DNA of 64,000 nucleotides from Hyphomonas sp. Mor2 (GCF_001854405.1 NZ_CP017718.1:2976001-3040000), one strand, 5' to 3'. Shown: positions 1-8,984, numbered from the stretch's first letter. The notes: generated from the letters alone by a model not told the origin. A program made the numbers and translations.

Positions 1-1
1 A

Positions 2-1102
2 ATCGCTGGCCTGATGTTCTGGCTGGTCGGTTACAACATGGCCTATCCAAGCGAGACCATTCTGAACGGTCTGTTTGGTGTCCCGGCCTTTATCTGGGTG
101 GGTGAAGAGAGCCTCGATACCGGTTACGCCGCGAGCTCTGACTGGTTCTTCCAGATGGTGTTCGTCGCCACCGCGGCATCGATTGTTTCGGGCACGGTCG
201 CTGAGCGCGTCAAGCTCTGGTCCTTCCTGGCCTTCGTCGCCGTTCTGACCGCCTTTATCTACCCAATCGTTGCCTCCTGGGAATGGGGTGGTGGTTACCT
301 CGACAGCGCTTGGGGCTTCTCTGACTTTGCTGGCTCTACGCTGGTCCACTCGACCGGTGGCTGGGCGGCTCTGATCGGTGCGATCATCATCGGGCCACGT
401 GCTGGCAAGTATTTCGGCGAGAAAGTGAACCCAATGCCAGGCTCCAACATTCCGCTCGCGGCGCTGGGTACGTTCATTCTCTGGTTCGGTTGGTTCGGCT
501 TTAACGGTGCGTCTCAGCTAGCCGCCGGTACGTTTGACGACATCAATGCTGTCGCCAAGATCTTCGCCAATACCAACATGGCTGCCGTCGGTGGCGTTCT
601 GGCCGCGATGGTCCTGACCGCGGTCCTCTACAAGGGGAAGGTTGACCCAACCATGGCGTTTAACGGCGCGATTGGTGGCCTGGTCTCGATCACGGCTGAG
701 CCGCTGGCTCCAAGCATGGGTGCGTCTGTCGCAATCGGTGCCGTCGGTGGTGTCCTGGTCGTCCTGACCGTGCCGCTGCTCGACAAGCTGAAGATTGACG
801 ATGTGGTCGGCGCGATCCCGGCTCACCTGGTCTGCGGTATCTGGGGCACGATCATCGTCGCTGCGTCTTACGGCAACGCCATCATGCCGCCTGCACCTGA
901 TGCAGAAGGCGCCATCGGTGTCAGCTATGTCGGCCAGCTTGTCGGCGTCATTTTGACCGGTGTATTTGTCTCTGTCGCTTCTGCCGCTGTCTGGCTGGCG
1001 CTCAAGGCCACGATCGGTGTCCGCGTCAGCGAAGAGGACGAGCAACTCGGCCTCGACCGCGCAGACACAGGTGTCGAAGCCTATCCGGAGTTTGCCTCCT
1101 AA
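2..1102 (+). CDS. amt: Ammonium transporter (Amt family), 5' truncated by window edge
   Basis: Integral inner-membrane channel for ammonium/ammonia uptake. The reading frame is open to the first base of the window, so the N-terminus lies outside; about 366 residues are visible. Long hydrophobic helices with typical Amt stretches are present, including the TVAERVKLWSF segment, the FAGSTLVHSTGGWAAL segment with a conserved pore His, and WFGWFGFNGAS. The C-terminal tail (VSEEDEQLGLDRADTG) matches the cytosolic tail through which GlnK-type PII proteins regulate Amt channels. A glnK/glnB partner, usually just upstream, would be outside the window. The gene is followed by three hairpins, the last a clear Rho-independent terminator. 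Family assignment is firm; the exact symbol (amtB or amt) is not. Confidence 0.94.
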   Translation: MAGLMFWLVGYNMAYPSETILNGLFGVPAFIWVGEESLDTGYAASSDWFFQMVFVATAASIVSGTVAERVKLWSFLAFVAVLTAFIYPIVASWEWGGGYLDSAWGFSDFAGSTLVHSTGGWAALIGAIIIGPRAGKYFGEKVNPMPGSNIPLAALGTFILWFGWFGFNGASQLAAGTFDDINAVAKIFANTNMAAVGGVLAAMVLTAVLYKGKVDPTMAFNGAIGGLVSITAEPLAPSMGASVAIGAVGGVLVVLTVPLLDKLKIDDVVGAIPAHLVCGIWGTIIVAASYGNAIMPPAPDAEGAIGVSYVGQLVGVILTGVFVSVASAAVWLALKATIGVRVSEEDEQLGLDRADTGVEAYPEFAS

Positions 1103-1112
1103 AACCGGCTTT

Positions 1113-1168
1113 CCAGCGCCGGGAGCCCCGGCGCTGGTTACCAGTACGCTTCCATAGTTCGGAAGCGT
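1113..1168 (+). other. Two tandem hairpins downstream of the ammonium transporter gene
   Basis: The first hairpin has an 11-bp perfect stem (arms 1113-1123 and 1127-1137) with a 3-nt loop and no T-tract. The second has an 8-bp perfect stem (1146-1153 with 1161-1168) followed by three T. They lie between the amt stop codon and the strong terminator at 1183-1212. They may protect the mRNA 3' end or act as backup terminators; this is inferred from structure only. Confidence 0.6.
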
Positions 1169-1182
1169 TTCCTCCCGACTTA

Positions 1183-1212
1183 CCCCCGGAGCGATGGCTC
1201 CGGGGGTTTTTT
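1183..1212 (+). terminator. Rho-independent terminator of amt
   Basis: A perfect 10-bp GC-rich stem (arms 1183-1192 and 1197-1206, loop GATG) is followed directly by six T. It is on the + strand, ends the ammonium transporter transcript, and lies about 90 nt before ftsK. Confidence 0.92.
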
Positions 1213-1304
1213 CGTCAAAATCATGTCTGTTAGCGCCGTTTTAAGGCCGCACCGGTAATTTCATTTTTGGTTCAGAACGTCCGTCCGACCTCGGAGAGTA
1301 GATT

Positions 1305-3683
1305 ATGGCGAATTCCATCGCAGAAGCGGCGCCCATGCGCGAAGTGTCAGACCCGGTCTGGCGCATTATCACGGGCACGGGCGCGTTTGCGCTCGGCGTG
1401 TTCATTTGTGGCAGTGTCGGGTCGTATGATCCGCTCGATCCGAGCTGGAATGCCGCCAGCGATCGGGATGTCCAAAATCTGTTCGGGACAGGCGGAGCCG
1501 TGTTTGCTGACGCCATGCGCCAGCTGCTCGGTTGGTCGGCCTGGGTCGCTGGTCTCGCTCTGATGATTGGCGGCGCCATGCGCGCCGTTCTGATCGGCGC
1601 GCCGAAGATCCGCAGATGGATGCTGGGATTCCTGTTCGTGCCGCTGTCGGCTGCGTGTTTCGCAGCCTGGCCCGTGCCGACCTCCTGGCCCCTCCGGGCT
1701 GGACTGGGTGGCATGGTCGGTGACGGTCTTCACGATTTGGCCGCCATGCCGTTCCGGGCCTTGCTTCTGCCTATGCCGGAAGTTTTATCTGGCCTGGTCG
1801 CCGGTGCCTTTGCGATGATTTGCGCCTTTACGGCGCTTGGCTTCCGGCGCGGGGATGCGCGTTTGCTGCAAGCCGCGGCGGCCAAGTCCAGTGCCCGCGC
1901 AGCGCGCCAGGCAGGCGGTCTGTGGTCTCGCTTCAGCTTCCGCCGTAGGTCCGGCGTCGAAGATCTGGAAGATGAAACTGAAGCGTTCCGCATCCATCGC
2001 CCGAATGAACCGGTCGAGGAGTTTATCGAGCCGGAACTGGATGACGATGTCTTTGTAGAGGATGAGCGAGGCATTGCTCCGGAGCCACAGCGCGCAAAAT
2101 CCGTGACGGTCACAGCGCCGCGGTCCGCGACCATCCCGAAACCGCGCGTGAAGCGCCCACGCAAGGGCCGCGGGGCCAAGGTGCCGCCAATGGATCTGCT
2201 GCAAGTCCCGCCGGCGCAACGCAGCGAGATTGACGAAGAGGAATTGCTGGCCAAGGCCAATCGCCTCGCCGAGGTCCTGCGAGAGTTTGGGGTGCGGGGC
2301 CGCATCCGTGAAGTCCGTCCCGGCCCGGTTGTGACCCTGTTTGAGCTGGAACCGGCGGCTGGCGTGAAATCGGCGCGCGTGATCTCCCTCGCCGACGATG
2401 TCGCCCGCTCCATGTCAGCGGTCTCGTGCCGGATCGCGGTCGTACCGGGCAAGAATGCCATCGGTATCGAATTGCCGAATGAAGAGCGCCAGACCGTGTA
2501 TCTGCGCTCACTGCTCGACAATGAGGCTTACACCAAGACCAAGGCGGCCCTGCCTATGGCGCTGGGTGAGGATATTGGCGGCGCCCCGACCGTGGTCGAG
2601 CTGGCCAAGATGCCTCACCTGCTGATCGCGGGGACGACCGGGTCCGGTAAATCGGTGGGCGTCAATGCGATGATCCTGTCGCTGATTTTCAAATTACCGC
2701 CGGAAGAGTGCCGCTTCATTTTCATCGACCCGAAAATGCTGGAACTCAGCATCTATGAAGGCATTCCGCATCTGCTCTCTCCAGTTGTGACGGATCCGAA
2801 AAAGGCTGTCCTGGCGCTGCAATGGGCCGTCCGCGAGATGGAAATGCGCTATGAGCTGATGTCCAAGGCCGGCGTCCGTAACCTGGCTGGTTTCAACAAG
2901 AAAGCCGCCGAATTCCGCAAGCGTGGCGATCAGATGACCCGCAAGGTGCAGACGGGTTTCGACGATCGCGGCAAGCCGCAATACGAAACCGAGATCCTGC
3001 CGCTCGATCATGTTCCGAACCTGGTCATCGTCATCGACGAAATGGCTGATCTGATGATGGTCGCGGGCAAGGAGATCGAAGGCTGCGTCCAGCGTCTCGC
3101 CCAGATGGCGCGCGCTGCCGGTATTCACCTGATCACAGCGACGCAGCGTCCGTCTGTCGACGTCATAACCGGCACGATCAAGGCCAACTTCCCGACCCGT
3201 ATTTCCTATATGGTGACGACCAAGATCGACTCCCGCACCATTCTCGGCGAACAAGGTGCCGAACAGTTGCTCGGCATGGGCGATCTGCTCTACCAGGCCG
3301 CGGGTGTGAAGACCAAACGCTGCCACGGTCCGTTCGTGTCGGATGAAGAAGTGCAGGCGGTGGTCGATTGGCTGCGCGAGAATGGCGGCGAGCCGGACTA
3401 TAATCCGGACGTGCTCGAGGAGCCCGAGGACGGCACGGGCAGCGCCATCATGGACGCCATGCTCGGCACCTCGACCGGCGACAAGGACGAGGATCTGTAC
3501 GCTCAGGCCCTGGCCATTGTGCTGCGCGACAAGCGGGCCTCGACCAGCTATCTGCAGCGCCGTCTGAAGATCGGCTATAACAAGGCCGCGACGCTGATTG
3601 AACGGCTGGAGGAAGAAGGCGTCATCTCAGCACCGAACCATGCGGGCAAGCGCACCATCCTGAAGCAGGGCGACGGCGAGTAA
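1305..3683 (+). CDS. ftsK: DNA translocase FtsK
   Basis: Septal DNA pump that clears the chromosome terminus at division and activates XerCD recombination. At 792 residues it has the usual alphaproteobacterial size. Four hydrophobic helices occupy roughly residues 20-190, followed by a charged, proline-containing linker. The FtsK alpha/beta motor carries Walker A GTTGSGKS at 443-450 and Walker B LVIVIDEMADL near 575. The C-terminal winged-helix gamma domain, which reads KOPS sites, begins near DEDLYAQALAIV. The ATG start follows a GGAGAG element. It sits between a terminator upstream and a DUF465 gene downstream. Identification is secure. Confidence 0.97.
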   Translation: MANSIAEAAPMREVSDPVWRIITGTGAFALGVFICGSVGSYDPLDPSWNAASDRDVQNLFGTGGAVFADAMRQLLGWSAWVAGLALMIGGAMRAVLIGAPKIRRWMLGFLFVPLSAACFAAWPVPTSWPLRAGLGGMVGDGLHDLAAMPFRALLLPMPEVLSGLVAGAFAMICAFTALGFRRGDARLLQAAAAKSSARAARQAGGLWSRFSFRRRSGVEDLEDETEAFRIHRPNEPVEEFIEPELDDDVFVEDERGIAPEPQRAKSVTVTAPRSATIPKPRVKRPRKGRGAKVPPMDLLQVPPAQRSEIDEEELLAKANRLAEVLREFGVRGRIREVRPGPVVTLFELEPAAGVKSARVISLADDVARSMSAVSCRIAVVPGKNAIGIELPNEERQTVYLRSLLDNEAYTKTKAALPMALGEDIGGAPTVVELAKMPHLLIAGTTGSGKSVGVNAMILSLIFKLPPEECRFIFIDPKMLELSIYEGIPHLLSPVVTDPKKAVLALQWAVREMEMRYELMSKAGVRNLAGFNKKAAEFRKRGDQMTRKVQTGFDDRGKPQYETEILPLDHVPNLVIVIDEMADLMMVAGKEIEGCVQRLAQMARAAGIHLITATQRPSVDVITGTIKANFPTRISYMVTTKIDSRTILGEQGAEQLLGMGDLLYQAAGVKTKRCHGPFVSDEEVQAVVDWLRENGGEPDYNPDVLEEPEDGTGSAIMDAMLGTSTGDKDEDLYAQALAIVLRDKRASTSYLQRRLKIGYNKAATLIERLEEEGVISAPNHAGKRTILKQGDGE

Positions 3684-3729
3684 CCCAGCGATATACGCAG
3701 TTTCCCGAAGTGACGGGGCAGGTTTCCTA

Positions 3730-3762
3730 AGCTCTTCTGGTCTCAAGCAGACCAGAGGAGCT
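3730..3762 (+). promoter_or_regulatory. Hairpin sequestering the Shine-Dalgarno of the DUF465 gene
   Basis: A 14-bp stem (arms 3730-3743 and 3749-3762, loop CAAGC, one U-G wobble) contains the entire GAGGAG ribosome binding site (3755-3760) of the gene starting at 3770. No T-tract follows, so it does not look like a terminator. An ATG AAA TGA mini-frame at 3765-3773 overlaps the real start. The structure suggests translational control, for example by temperature, a bound factor or an upstream ribosome. The sequestration is seen directly; the regulatory role is inferred. Confidence 0.6.
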
Positions 3763-3769
3763 GTATGAA

Positions 3770-4027
3770 ATGAGCCATACACCGCATGAACTCGTTGATG
3801 ATTTCCCGGGTGAAAAGGCGCGGATTTCCGAACTGAAACGGACCAGTCCGCACTTCGCCAGGCTGGCCGATCGCTATCATGAGATCAATCGTACGATCCA
3901 TCGTATGGAAGAGCGTATAGAGCCGGTGACAGACACAACAGAGCTCGCACTGCGACGCGAACGCATGCAGCTGAAAGACCAGCTCTATGCGATGATGCAA
4001 CCCAGCGGGTTCACCCGCGCGAGTTAG
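3770..4027 (+). CDS. DUF465/YdcH-family small protein
   Basis: An 85-residue, highly charged, mostly helical protein. The central segment (SELKRTSPHFARLADRYHEI) and the following NRTIHRMEERIEP are the hallmarks of the DUF465/YdcH family. The C-terminal LRRERMQLKDQLYAMM is also typical. The family forms short coiled coils and has no settled function. The ATG at 3770 is chosen because GAGGAG lies 9 nt upstream, although it is buried in a hairpin. An extended stem-loop follows the stop codon. Family call is confident; role unknown. Confidence 0.85.
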   Translation: MSHTPHELVDDFPGEKARISELKRTSPHFARLADRYHEINRTIHRMEERIEPVTDTTELALRRERMQLKDQLYAMMQPSGFTRAS

Positions 4028-4042
4028 GATCCGGGCCGAGAT

Positions 4043-4104
4043 AAAACGCGTCAGTGTCTTTCCTTCCGGCGGGCACACATTGCCCGTTGACGCTGACGCG
4101 TTTT
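4043..4104. terminator. Long bidirectional stem-loop terminator between DUF465 gene and tRNA-Leu
   Basis: A 16-bp outer stem (4043-4058 with 4089-4104, one G-U wobble) has an AAAA-rich left arm and a TTTT-ended right arm, so it could terminate transcription in both directions. Inside lies a second perfect 6-bp hairpin (4070-4075 with 4081-4086). The right arm overlaps the -35 element of the tRNA promoter. Structure is directly visible; termination is inferred. Confidence 0.6.
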
Positions 4105-4116
4105 CCCCGCTATACG
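4087..4116 (+). promoter_or_regulatory. Housekeeping promoter of tRNA-Leu
   Basis: TTGACG (4087-4092), an 18-nt spacer and TATACG (4111-4116) match a sigma-70-type promoter. Predicted initiation near 4123 would be about 11 nt before the mature tRNA 5' end. Confidence 0.75.
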
Positions 4117-4133
4117 CGCCATTCCTTTTTCGT

Positions 4134-4220
4134 GCCCAGATGGCGGAATTGGTAGACGCGCTACGTTCAGGTCGTAGTGTCCTTATGGACGTGGAGGTTC
4201 GAGTCCTCTTCTGGGCACCA
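4134..4220 (+). tRNA. tRNA-Leu (anticodon CAG)
   Basis: The acceptor stem GCCCAGA (4134-4140) pairs perfectly with TCTGGGC (4210-4216). The discriminator A at 4217 is followed by an encoded CCA (4218-4220). The anticodon stem CTACG/CGTAG encloses loop TTCAGGT, giving anticodon CAG at 4168-4170. A long variable arm, as expected for a class II tRNA, and a GGTTCGAGTCC T-arm are present. It decodes CTG codons, the major Leu codon in this GC-rich genome. Confidence 0.97.
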
Positions 4221-4285
4221 AGCTCTCAAATGACAACGCACAAATCCGCTAGGCGTGGGCGGCGCATGTCGCTATATGCCCGCTT

Positions 4286-6091
4286 ATGACACCACGTGAT
4301 AGAATCCGAAATTTCTCCATTGTCGCGCATATCGACCATGGCAAGTCGACGCTGGCGGATCGCCTGATCCAGCAGACCGGTACGCTGACCGAGCGGGAAA
4401 TGTCTGACCAGGTGCTCGACTCAATGGATATTGAGAAAGAGCGCGGGATCACGATCAAGGCGCAGACCGTGCGGCTCGACTACAAGGCCCAGGATGGCGA
4501 AACCTATGCGCTGAACCTGATGGACACGCCGGGGCACGTGGACTTCTCTTACGAGGTCAGCCGGTGTCTTGCGGCCTGTGAGGGCTCTCTGCTGGTCGTG
4601 GATGCCAGCCAGGGTGTGGAAGCGCAGACACTGGCCAATGTCTATCAGGCGATCGAGCAGGATCATGAGATCGTCCCGGTGCTCAACAAGATTGACCTGC
4701 CAGCGGCCGACGTTCCGGCGGTGAAAGAACAGATCGAGGATGTGATCGGGCTGGACGCCTCTGACGCGGTCGAGATTTCGGCCAAGACCGGGATCGGGAT
4801 TGATGACGTGCTCGAAGCCATCGTCACCCGCTTGCCGGCGCCGTCCCATGGTGAGGCCGACGCGCCGCTCAAAGCCGCACTGGTCGATGCCTATTACGAC
4901 CCGTATCTCGGCGTCGTGGTCATTGTCCGAATGCATGACGGCGTTCTGAAGAAGAAGATGAAGATCAAGATGATGAAGACCGGCGCGACTTATGAAGTCG
5001 ACAAGGTCGGCGTCTTCAAACCCAATCCCACGGATGTCGATGAACTGGGGCCGGGCGAGGTTGGCTTCCTGATCGCCTCGATCAAGGAAGTCGCTGATTG
5101 CGCGATTGGCGACACGATCACCACTGACAAGCATGGCACCGACGCGGCGTTGCCCGGCTACAAGGACGTACAGCCAGTTGTGTTCTGCGGTCTGTTTCCG
5201 ATGGATGCAGGTGATTTTGATGATCTGCGCGCCGCAATGGGCAAGCTGCGCCTCAATGATGCGTCATTTACCTGGGAGATGGAGACGTCTGCCGCGCTGG
5301 GCATGGGATTCCGCTGCGGTTTCCTGGGATTGTTGCACCTGGAGATCATCCAGGAACGGCTCAGCCGCGAGTTCGATCTCGACCTGATCGCGACCGCTCC
5401 CTCTGTGGTCTATGAGATGACCATGACCGATGGCACTGAGATCGAGTTGCATAACCCGGCCGACATGCCGGATGTGGTCAAGATTGCCGAGGTGCGCGAG
5501 CCTTGGATCAAGGCGACCATCTACACGCCGGACGAATATCTCGGCTCGATCCTCAAGCTTTGCCAGGATCGACGCGGCATCCAGACGGAACTCTCCTATG
5601 TCGGTGGCCGCGCTATGGTGCAGTACGAACTGCCCCTCAACGAGGTCGTGTTCGACTTCTATGATCGCCTGAAGTCGATCTCACGCGGATATGCGAGCTT
5701 TGATTATGAGATTGTCGGTCACCGGGCCGAGAATCTCGTGAAGATGAACATCCTGGTCAATGACGAGCCCGTCGATGCGCTGGCCATGCTGGTCCACCGG
5801 GACCGGGCAGAGAGCCGCGGCCGGCAAATGTGCGAGCGCTTGAAAGACCTGATCCCGCGCCAGATGTTCAAGATCCCGATTCAGGCGGCGATTGGTGGGC
5901 GGATCATTGCGCGCGAGACCATCTCGGCGCTACGCAAGGATGTCACGGCGAAATGCTATGGTGGTGACGCGACCCGGAAGCGCAAGCTGCTCGACAAGCA
6001 GAAAGCGGGTAAGCAGCGCATGCGCCAGTTCGGCAAAGTCGAGATCCCGCAGGAAGCCTTTGTGGCCGCGCTGCGCATGGATGGGGACTAG
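4286..6091 (+). CDS. lepA: Elongation factor 4 (LepA)
   Basis: Ribosome-associated translational GTPase that can back-translocate or rescue stalled ribosomes. At 601 residues it is full length. The GTPase motifs are AHIDHGKST (G1), GITIKAQT (G2), [12 protein letters not shown] (G3) and NKIDLPAAD (G4). Domain II, the EF-G-like domains and the LepA-specific C-terminal domain ([19 protein letters not shown]) follow. The ATG is chosen because it gives the canonical start of the family, although the ribosome binding site is weak. It follows tRNA-Leu in the same direction. No anomaly seen. Confidence 0.98.
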   Translation: MTPRDRIRNFSIVAHIDHGKSTLADRLIQQTGTLTEREMSDQVLDSMDIEKERGITIKAQTVRLDYKAQDGETYALNLMDTPGHVDFSYEVSRCLAACEGSLLVVDASQGVEAQTLANVYQAIEQDHEIVPVLNKIDLPAADVPAVKEQIEDVIGLDASDAVEISAKTGIGIDDVLEAIVTRLPAPSHGEADAPLKAALVDAYYDPYLGVVVIVRMHDGVLKKKMKIKMMKTGATYEVDKVGVFKPNPTDVDELGPGEVGFLIASIKEVADCAIGDTITTDKHGTDAALPGYKDVQPVVFCGLFPMDAGDFDDLRAAMGKLRLNDASFTWEMETSAALGMGFRCGFLGLLHLEIIQERLSREFDLDLIATAPSVVYEMTMTDGTEIELHNPADMPDVVKIAEVREPWIKATIYTPDEYLGSILKLCQDRRGIQTELSYVGGRAMVQYELPLNEVVFDFYDRLKSISRGYASFDYEIVGHRAENLVKMNILVNDEPVDALAMLVHRDRAESRGRQMCERLKDLIPRQMFKIPIQAAIGGRIIARETISALRKDVTAKCYGGDATRKRKLLDKQKAGKQRMRQFGKVEIPQEAFVAALRMDGD

Positions 6092-6228
6092 ACCGCGCGT
6101 CACCGATCAACCAGCGGAGCGTGACGCCAGCGCTGTTGTAACAAGTTCACAATTGCGATCTCGGCATATCCGCTTAAAACTGAACCTCGGTCGGAGCCGT
6201 CTCGAGCGGCGAGAATGAGGGGTCGAGC

Positions 6229-6798
6229 ATGCCGTTTCATAAGTCCCGCAAGCAGGTCTTGCCTGAAACCGCGGAAAAGTCTGCCGAGATCAACGAGTCG
6301 GTCCTCACCAATGAGGCGTATACGACCAGTCAGGTCTGGCCTCTGGTTGTGGCGATTCTGGACAAGGATCTGGAGCGCAATGGCCGAACCACGGCGGTGC
6401 TGGTTTCAGGGTTTGACTATGAGCATGAAAAAATGGACGGCAGCGTGTTTGTGCCGGAGGGCTACGTGACCGATTTCGCGTCCATTCCGGGCGCCCTGCG
6501 CGTCTTCGTCTCCCCCTTCGGGCGCCACGCCAAGGCGGCGGTCCTGCATGATTGGTTGTACGCCGTCGGTGAGCCGAAGAAGAAACGGTTTGCGGACATC
6601 CTGTTCCGGCGGGCCATGAAGGAACTGGGTGTGCCATTCTTCTCCCGGTCTTTCATGTTTCTTGCCGTGCGCCTGTTCGGCGGCAAGGCGTACAAGAGCG
6701 CCGACTTGGAGTGGCAGCACTCCTGGGCCGATTGGCAGCTGGGCGAACGCGTCGATCCACCAGGCGAGCGCAGCGAGTGGTTCAGCACTGAAGCATAA
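6229..6798 (+). CDS. DUF1353 domain protein
   Basis: A 189-residue protein with the DUF1353 core: VPEGYVTDFASIPGALR, then AAVLHDWLYAVG and a following R..ADILFRRAMKELGV helix. The family is common in phages and prophages, often near structural or lysis genes, and has no established function. The start has GAGGGG 7 nt upstream. The gene lies between lepA and the unknown lipoprotein and is the first gene of the accessory island, on the same strand as the lipoprotein and protease. No phage structural genes surround it, so it may be a domesticated phage gene; this is inference. Confidence 0.8.
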   Translation: MPFHKSRKQVLPETAEKSAEINESVLTNEAYTTSQVWPLVVAILDKDLERNGRTTAVLVSGFDYEHEKMDGSVFVPEGYVTDFASIPGALRVFVSPFGRHAKAAVLHDWLYAVGEPKKKRFADILFRRAMKELGVPFFSRSFMFLAVRLFGGKAYKSADLEWQHSWADWQLGERVDPPGERSEWFSTEA

Positions 6799-6893
6799 GC
6801 AATTTTCGGGAAAGTAGAGCCGCCGCGCGATTTGGCGAAGTGCTTGATCTGTGCATAACTGTTTACAGAGAGCGTATTTCCGGGGGCAATTCC

Positions 6894-8198
6894 ATGCTGA
6901 GATGGATCACAATACTGGCGACAATGGCGGTCGTTGCAGCCTGCACAAGTTCAGTATCCTCAAGGCAACTTGATCTTTCGTCCAGCCGATCTGCCAGCCC
7001 GCCGGCCGGCCTCCACTATTCCGCGCCCAAGGCGCTGCTCTCGGTATTGGTGATCGAGGCGGGTAAAAAAGGTGACGTCTATGTCGAGATCTCACCGCCC
7101 ATCTATCAGGGCGACCCGGATGCGACCTTTGTCCTGAGATCCAACTATGCCCCGTTCGCGGACAAGCGTTACAGCTTCAATGTCGATCCCGAGACCCGTC
7201 TGATCAGCGTCATCAATTCCCAATCCATCGGCAAGCTGGATGACACACTGGTCAATCTGGCCAAGTTTGCCGGTCAGCTGCAGGGCGCAAGCGAATCCGG
7301 TGGTCTCATGGATGCGTCCCGTCCAGCGATCTATCAGAAGATCTTCGATCCGATGATGCAGCCGGAATGTGGCTATGCGCGTCCGTGTGAAATGCGTCAG
7401 CTGTCAGATGAAATTCAGCGCGCGATCGTGACCGCATTGAACTGTCAGCCCGAAGAACAAAGCGGTGAGGCGAAATCATGCAAACTGGCGCGGTCCGGTG
7501 AGCGCCTGGTCGAGATTAGTCTCGAACCTCTGTTCAAGGCCAGAAGCGGTGCGCCGACGGGCAAGCCAAATGTTTGCCGCCGGTCGATCTGTTATCGTGC
7601 GCCGGTTCCATATGAGCTCCGCATGGCGGTCGCGGGTGGGGCCAACCTCTCCGATATCGTTCACTTGCCGAATGACGCCCCGATTCTGGGCTTCAACGTT
7701 CCGGCAGGCGCTTTTGCTGATGCCAAGACGATCGCCTGGATGGTTGACGGCATGCCGGTGCGGATCCGCAGTGACAAGCAAAGTGAACTGGCGGGCGCAG
7801 CCCAGGTTCCGATCAACGCCATCAACGCTTTCTATACGGGCACGGCCAACCTACTTTCCTTGCGCATCCAGACAGAACAGAAGAGACAAGGCTTCTACCA
7901 GGCCCGAGATGCGGCGGATGAAGCGGAAGCTGAGAGCCGCGCCGGTGATGATCTGTCGCAACCGAGCGAATCTGGCGCGCTCGGGCCAGAAGCGCCAATC
8001 GGATTGGCAGATGCGTCAGAAGACGATCAATATGTGCAGATCGCCGAGCAAGAGTCGGCGGCCATCTCCGAGAGCGGAGCTGAGATGCAGCCATTGGACG
8101 AAATGAACGACCTTAAGGCGCAACCCTTGACCGAAAATCAAGAGCCGGCTGAAAGCGAACCTGATCCGGATCAAATGATCAGCATCCGTGTGCCGTAA
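6894..8198 (+). CDS. Putative lipoprotein of unknown function with acidic C-terminal tail
   Basis: A 434-residue protein. The ATG at 6894 is preferred over an upstream in-frame ATG because it gives a clean lipoprotein signal (MLRWITILATMAVVAAC, Cys17) and has CGGGGG just upstream. After the signal comes a Ser-rich stretch, then a motif GLHYSAPKALLSVLVIEA and a predominantly beta-type region to about residue 300. The last 100 residues are strongly acidic and low-complexity, without predicted structure. I recognise no family. Only 18 nt separate it from the downstream serine protease, so the two are probably co-transcribed. A role in anchoring or sensing at the envelope for the neighbouring protease/TIR genes is speculation. 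Confidence 0.7.
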   Translation: MLRWITILATMAVVAACTSSVSSRQLDLSSSRSASPPAGLHYSAPKALLSVLVIEAGKKGDVYVEISPPIYQGDPDATFVLRSNYAPFADKRYSFNVDPETRLISVINSQSIGKLDDTLVNLAKFAGQLQGASESGGLMDASRPAIYQKIFDPMMQPECGYARPCEMRQLSDEIQRAIVTALNCQPEEQSGEAKSCKLARSGERLVEISLEPLFKARSGAPTGKPNVCRRSICYRAPVPYELRMAVAGGANLSDIVHLPNDAPILGFNVPAGAFADAKTIAWMVDGMPVRIRSDKQSELAGAAQVPINAINAFYTGTANLLSLRIQTEQKRQGFYQARDAADEAEAESRAGDDLSQPSESGALGPEAPIGLADASEDDQYVQIAEQESAAISESGAEMQPLDEMNDLKAQPLTENQEPAESEPDPDQMISIRVP

Positions 8199-8216
8199 AT
8201 CTTCAAGGAGCGTGAG

Positions 8217-8984
8217 ATGAGCGGGTCGAACCACATGTCCGAAGACTATGATATGGAGAAAATCATCGGCACCGATGATCGCTCCGTCAATCATGATGTT
8301 CGCAATGACATGTGGCGTCCGATCTGCGCGATCTACCACAATTTCGGAGATCCGCGGCAGAACTTTATCGGTACGGGCGTTCTGGTCGGCCCGAGAACCG
8401 TGTTCACCGCAGCGCACAATGTGTTCAAGCTGGCGACGGGAAGCAGAATCACATCCGGATATGTCAGAGTCGGTGTTCGCGGCGGATCAGCAGCCGCCTC
8501 GGCCCGTATCATCAATTTCAAACTGCCGAAGCGCTACCTCACGTCTGACGCCAATGGCATGGATCAGTACGCGCATGATTATGCCGTATTGCACCTGGAG
8601 TCTTCGGCGCCGGCGCAATGGGCGAAGTCACATTGGACTCTGGATGCCATGCCAGTGCTAGGCGATAAAGCTCTGAAAGCGCGTACACTGACCCTGGCCG
8701 GGTTTCCGGCGAAGAGCCACACCGGGAAAATCGATCTACATGTCGGTCAGGGTAAGGCACTGAACTGGACGGCCAATCCCGATGTCTTCAGCTACAAGAT
8801 CGACACGTCGGCCGGACAAAGTGGCGCCCCCGTCTTCGCGCATGATCCGAGCACAGGAAAAGTCAACGTGGCGGGCGTCCATGTCGCCGGTTTTGCAGGC
8901 TCGCACAACATCGCCAACCGACTGACCAACCCGGTGCGCCAGAAAGTCCTGAGCTGGATCCGTGATTTTGAAGCGCGGCCCTGA
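8217..8984 (+). CDS. Glu-endopeptidase/V8-like (S1B) serine protease without signal peptide
   Basis: A 255-residue trypsin-fold peptidase. The catalytic triad is readable: His in TAAHNVF, Asp in HDYAVLHL and Ser in GQSGAPVF. An N-terminal IIGTDDRS motif matches the mature N-terminus of secreted Glu-specific endopeptidases, where it follows a long prepropeptide. Here only about 15 residues precede it and no signal peptide is visible, so cytosolic action after a short cleavage is plausible. A strong AAGGAG precedes the ATG. The gene is in operon-like spacing with the lipoprotein gene and converges on the TIR gene with no intergenic base: both stop codons lie inside the palindrome TGATCA. Confidence 0.88.
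   Translation: MSGSNHMSEDYDMEKIIGTDDRSVNHDVRNDMWRPICAIYHNFGDPRQNFIGTGVLVGPRTVFTAAHNVFKLATGSRITSGYVRVGVRGGSAAASARIINFKLPKRYLTSDANGMDQYAHDYAVLHLESSAPAQWAKSHWTLDAMPVLGDKALKARTLTLAGFPAKSHTGKIDLHVGQGKALNWTANPDVFSYKIDTSAGQSGAPVFAHDPSTGKVNVAGVHVAGFAGSHNIANRLTNPVRQKVLSWIRDFEARP

Noticed and set aside
518-1045. Open frames antisense to the ammonium transporter and to ftsK (2694-3326), acnB (42134-42859) and GH108 (14791-15615)
   Set aside because: All mirror well-supported genes, and no independent start signals or domains were seen.
1113-1137. 11-bp hairpin after amt as a Rho-independent terminator
   Set aside because: The stem is good but no T-tract follows; the next hairpin at 1183-1212 fits far better.
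3730-3762. Hairpin after ftsK considered as the ftsK terminator
   Set aside because: No T-run follows, and the stem contains the ribosome binding site of the next gene, which fits a translational element better.
6840-6893. Longer N-terminal extension of the lipoprotein
   Set aside because: It would hide the lipobox signal and lacks a ribosome binding site; the ATG at 6894 gives a clean signal peptide.
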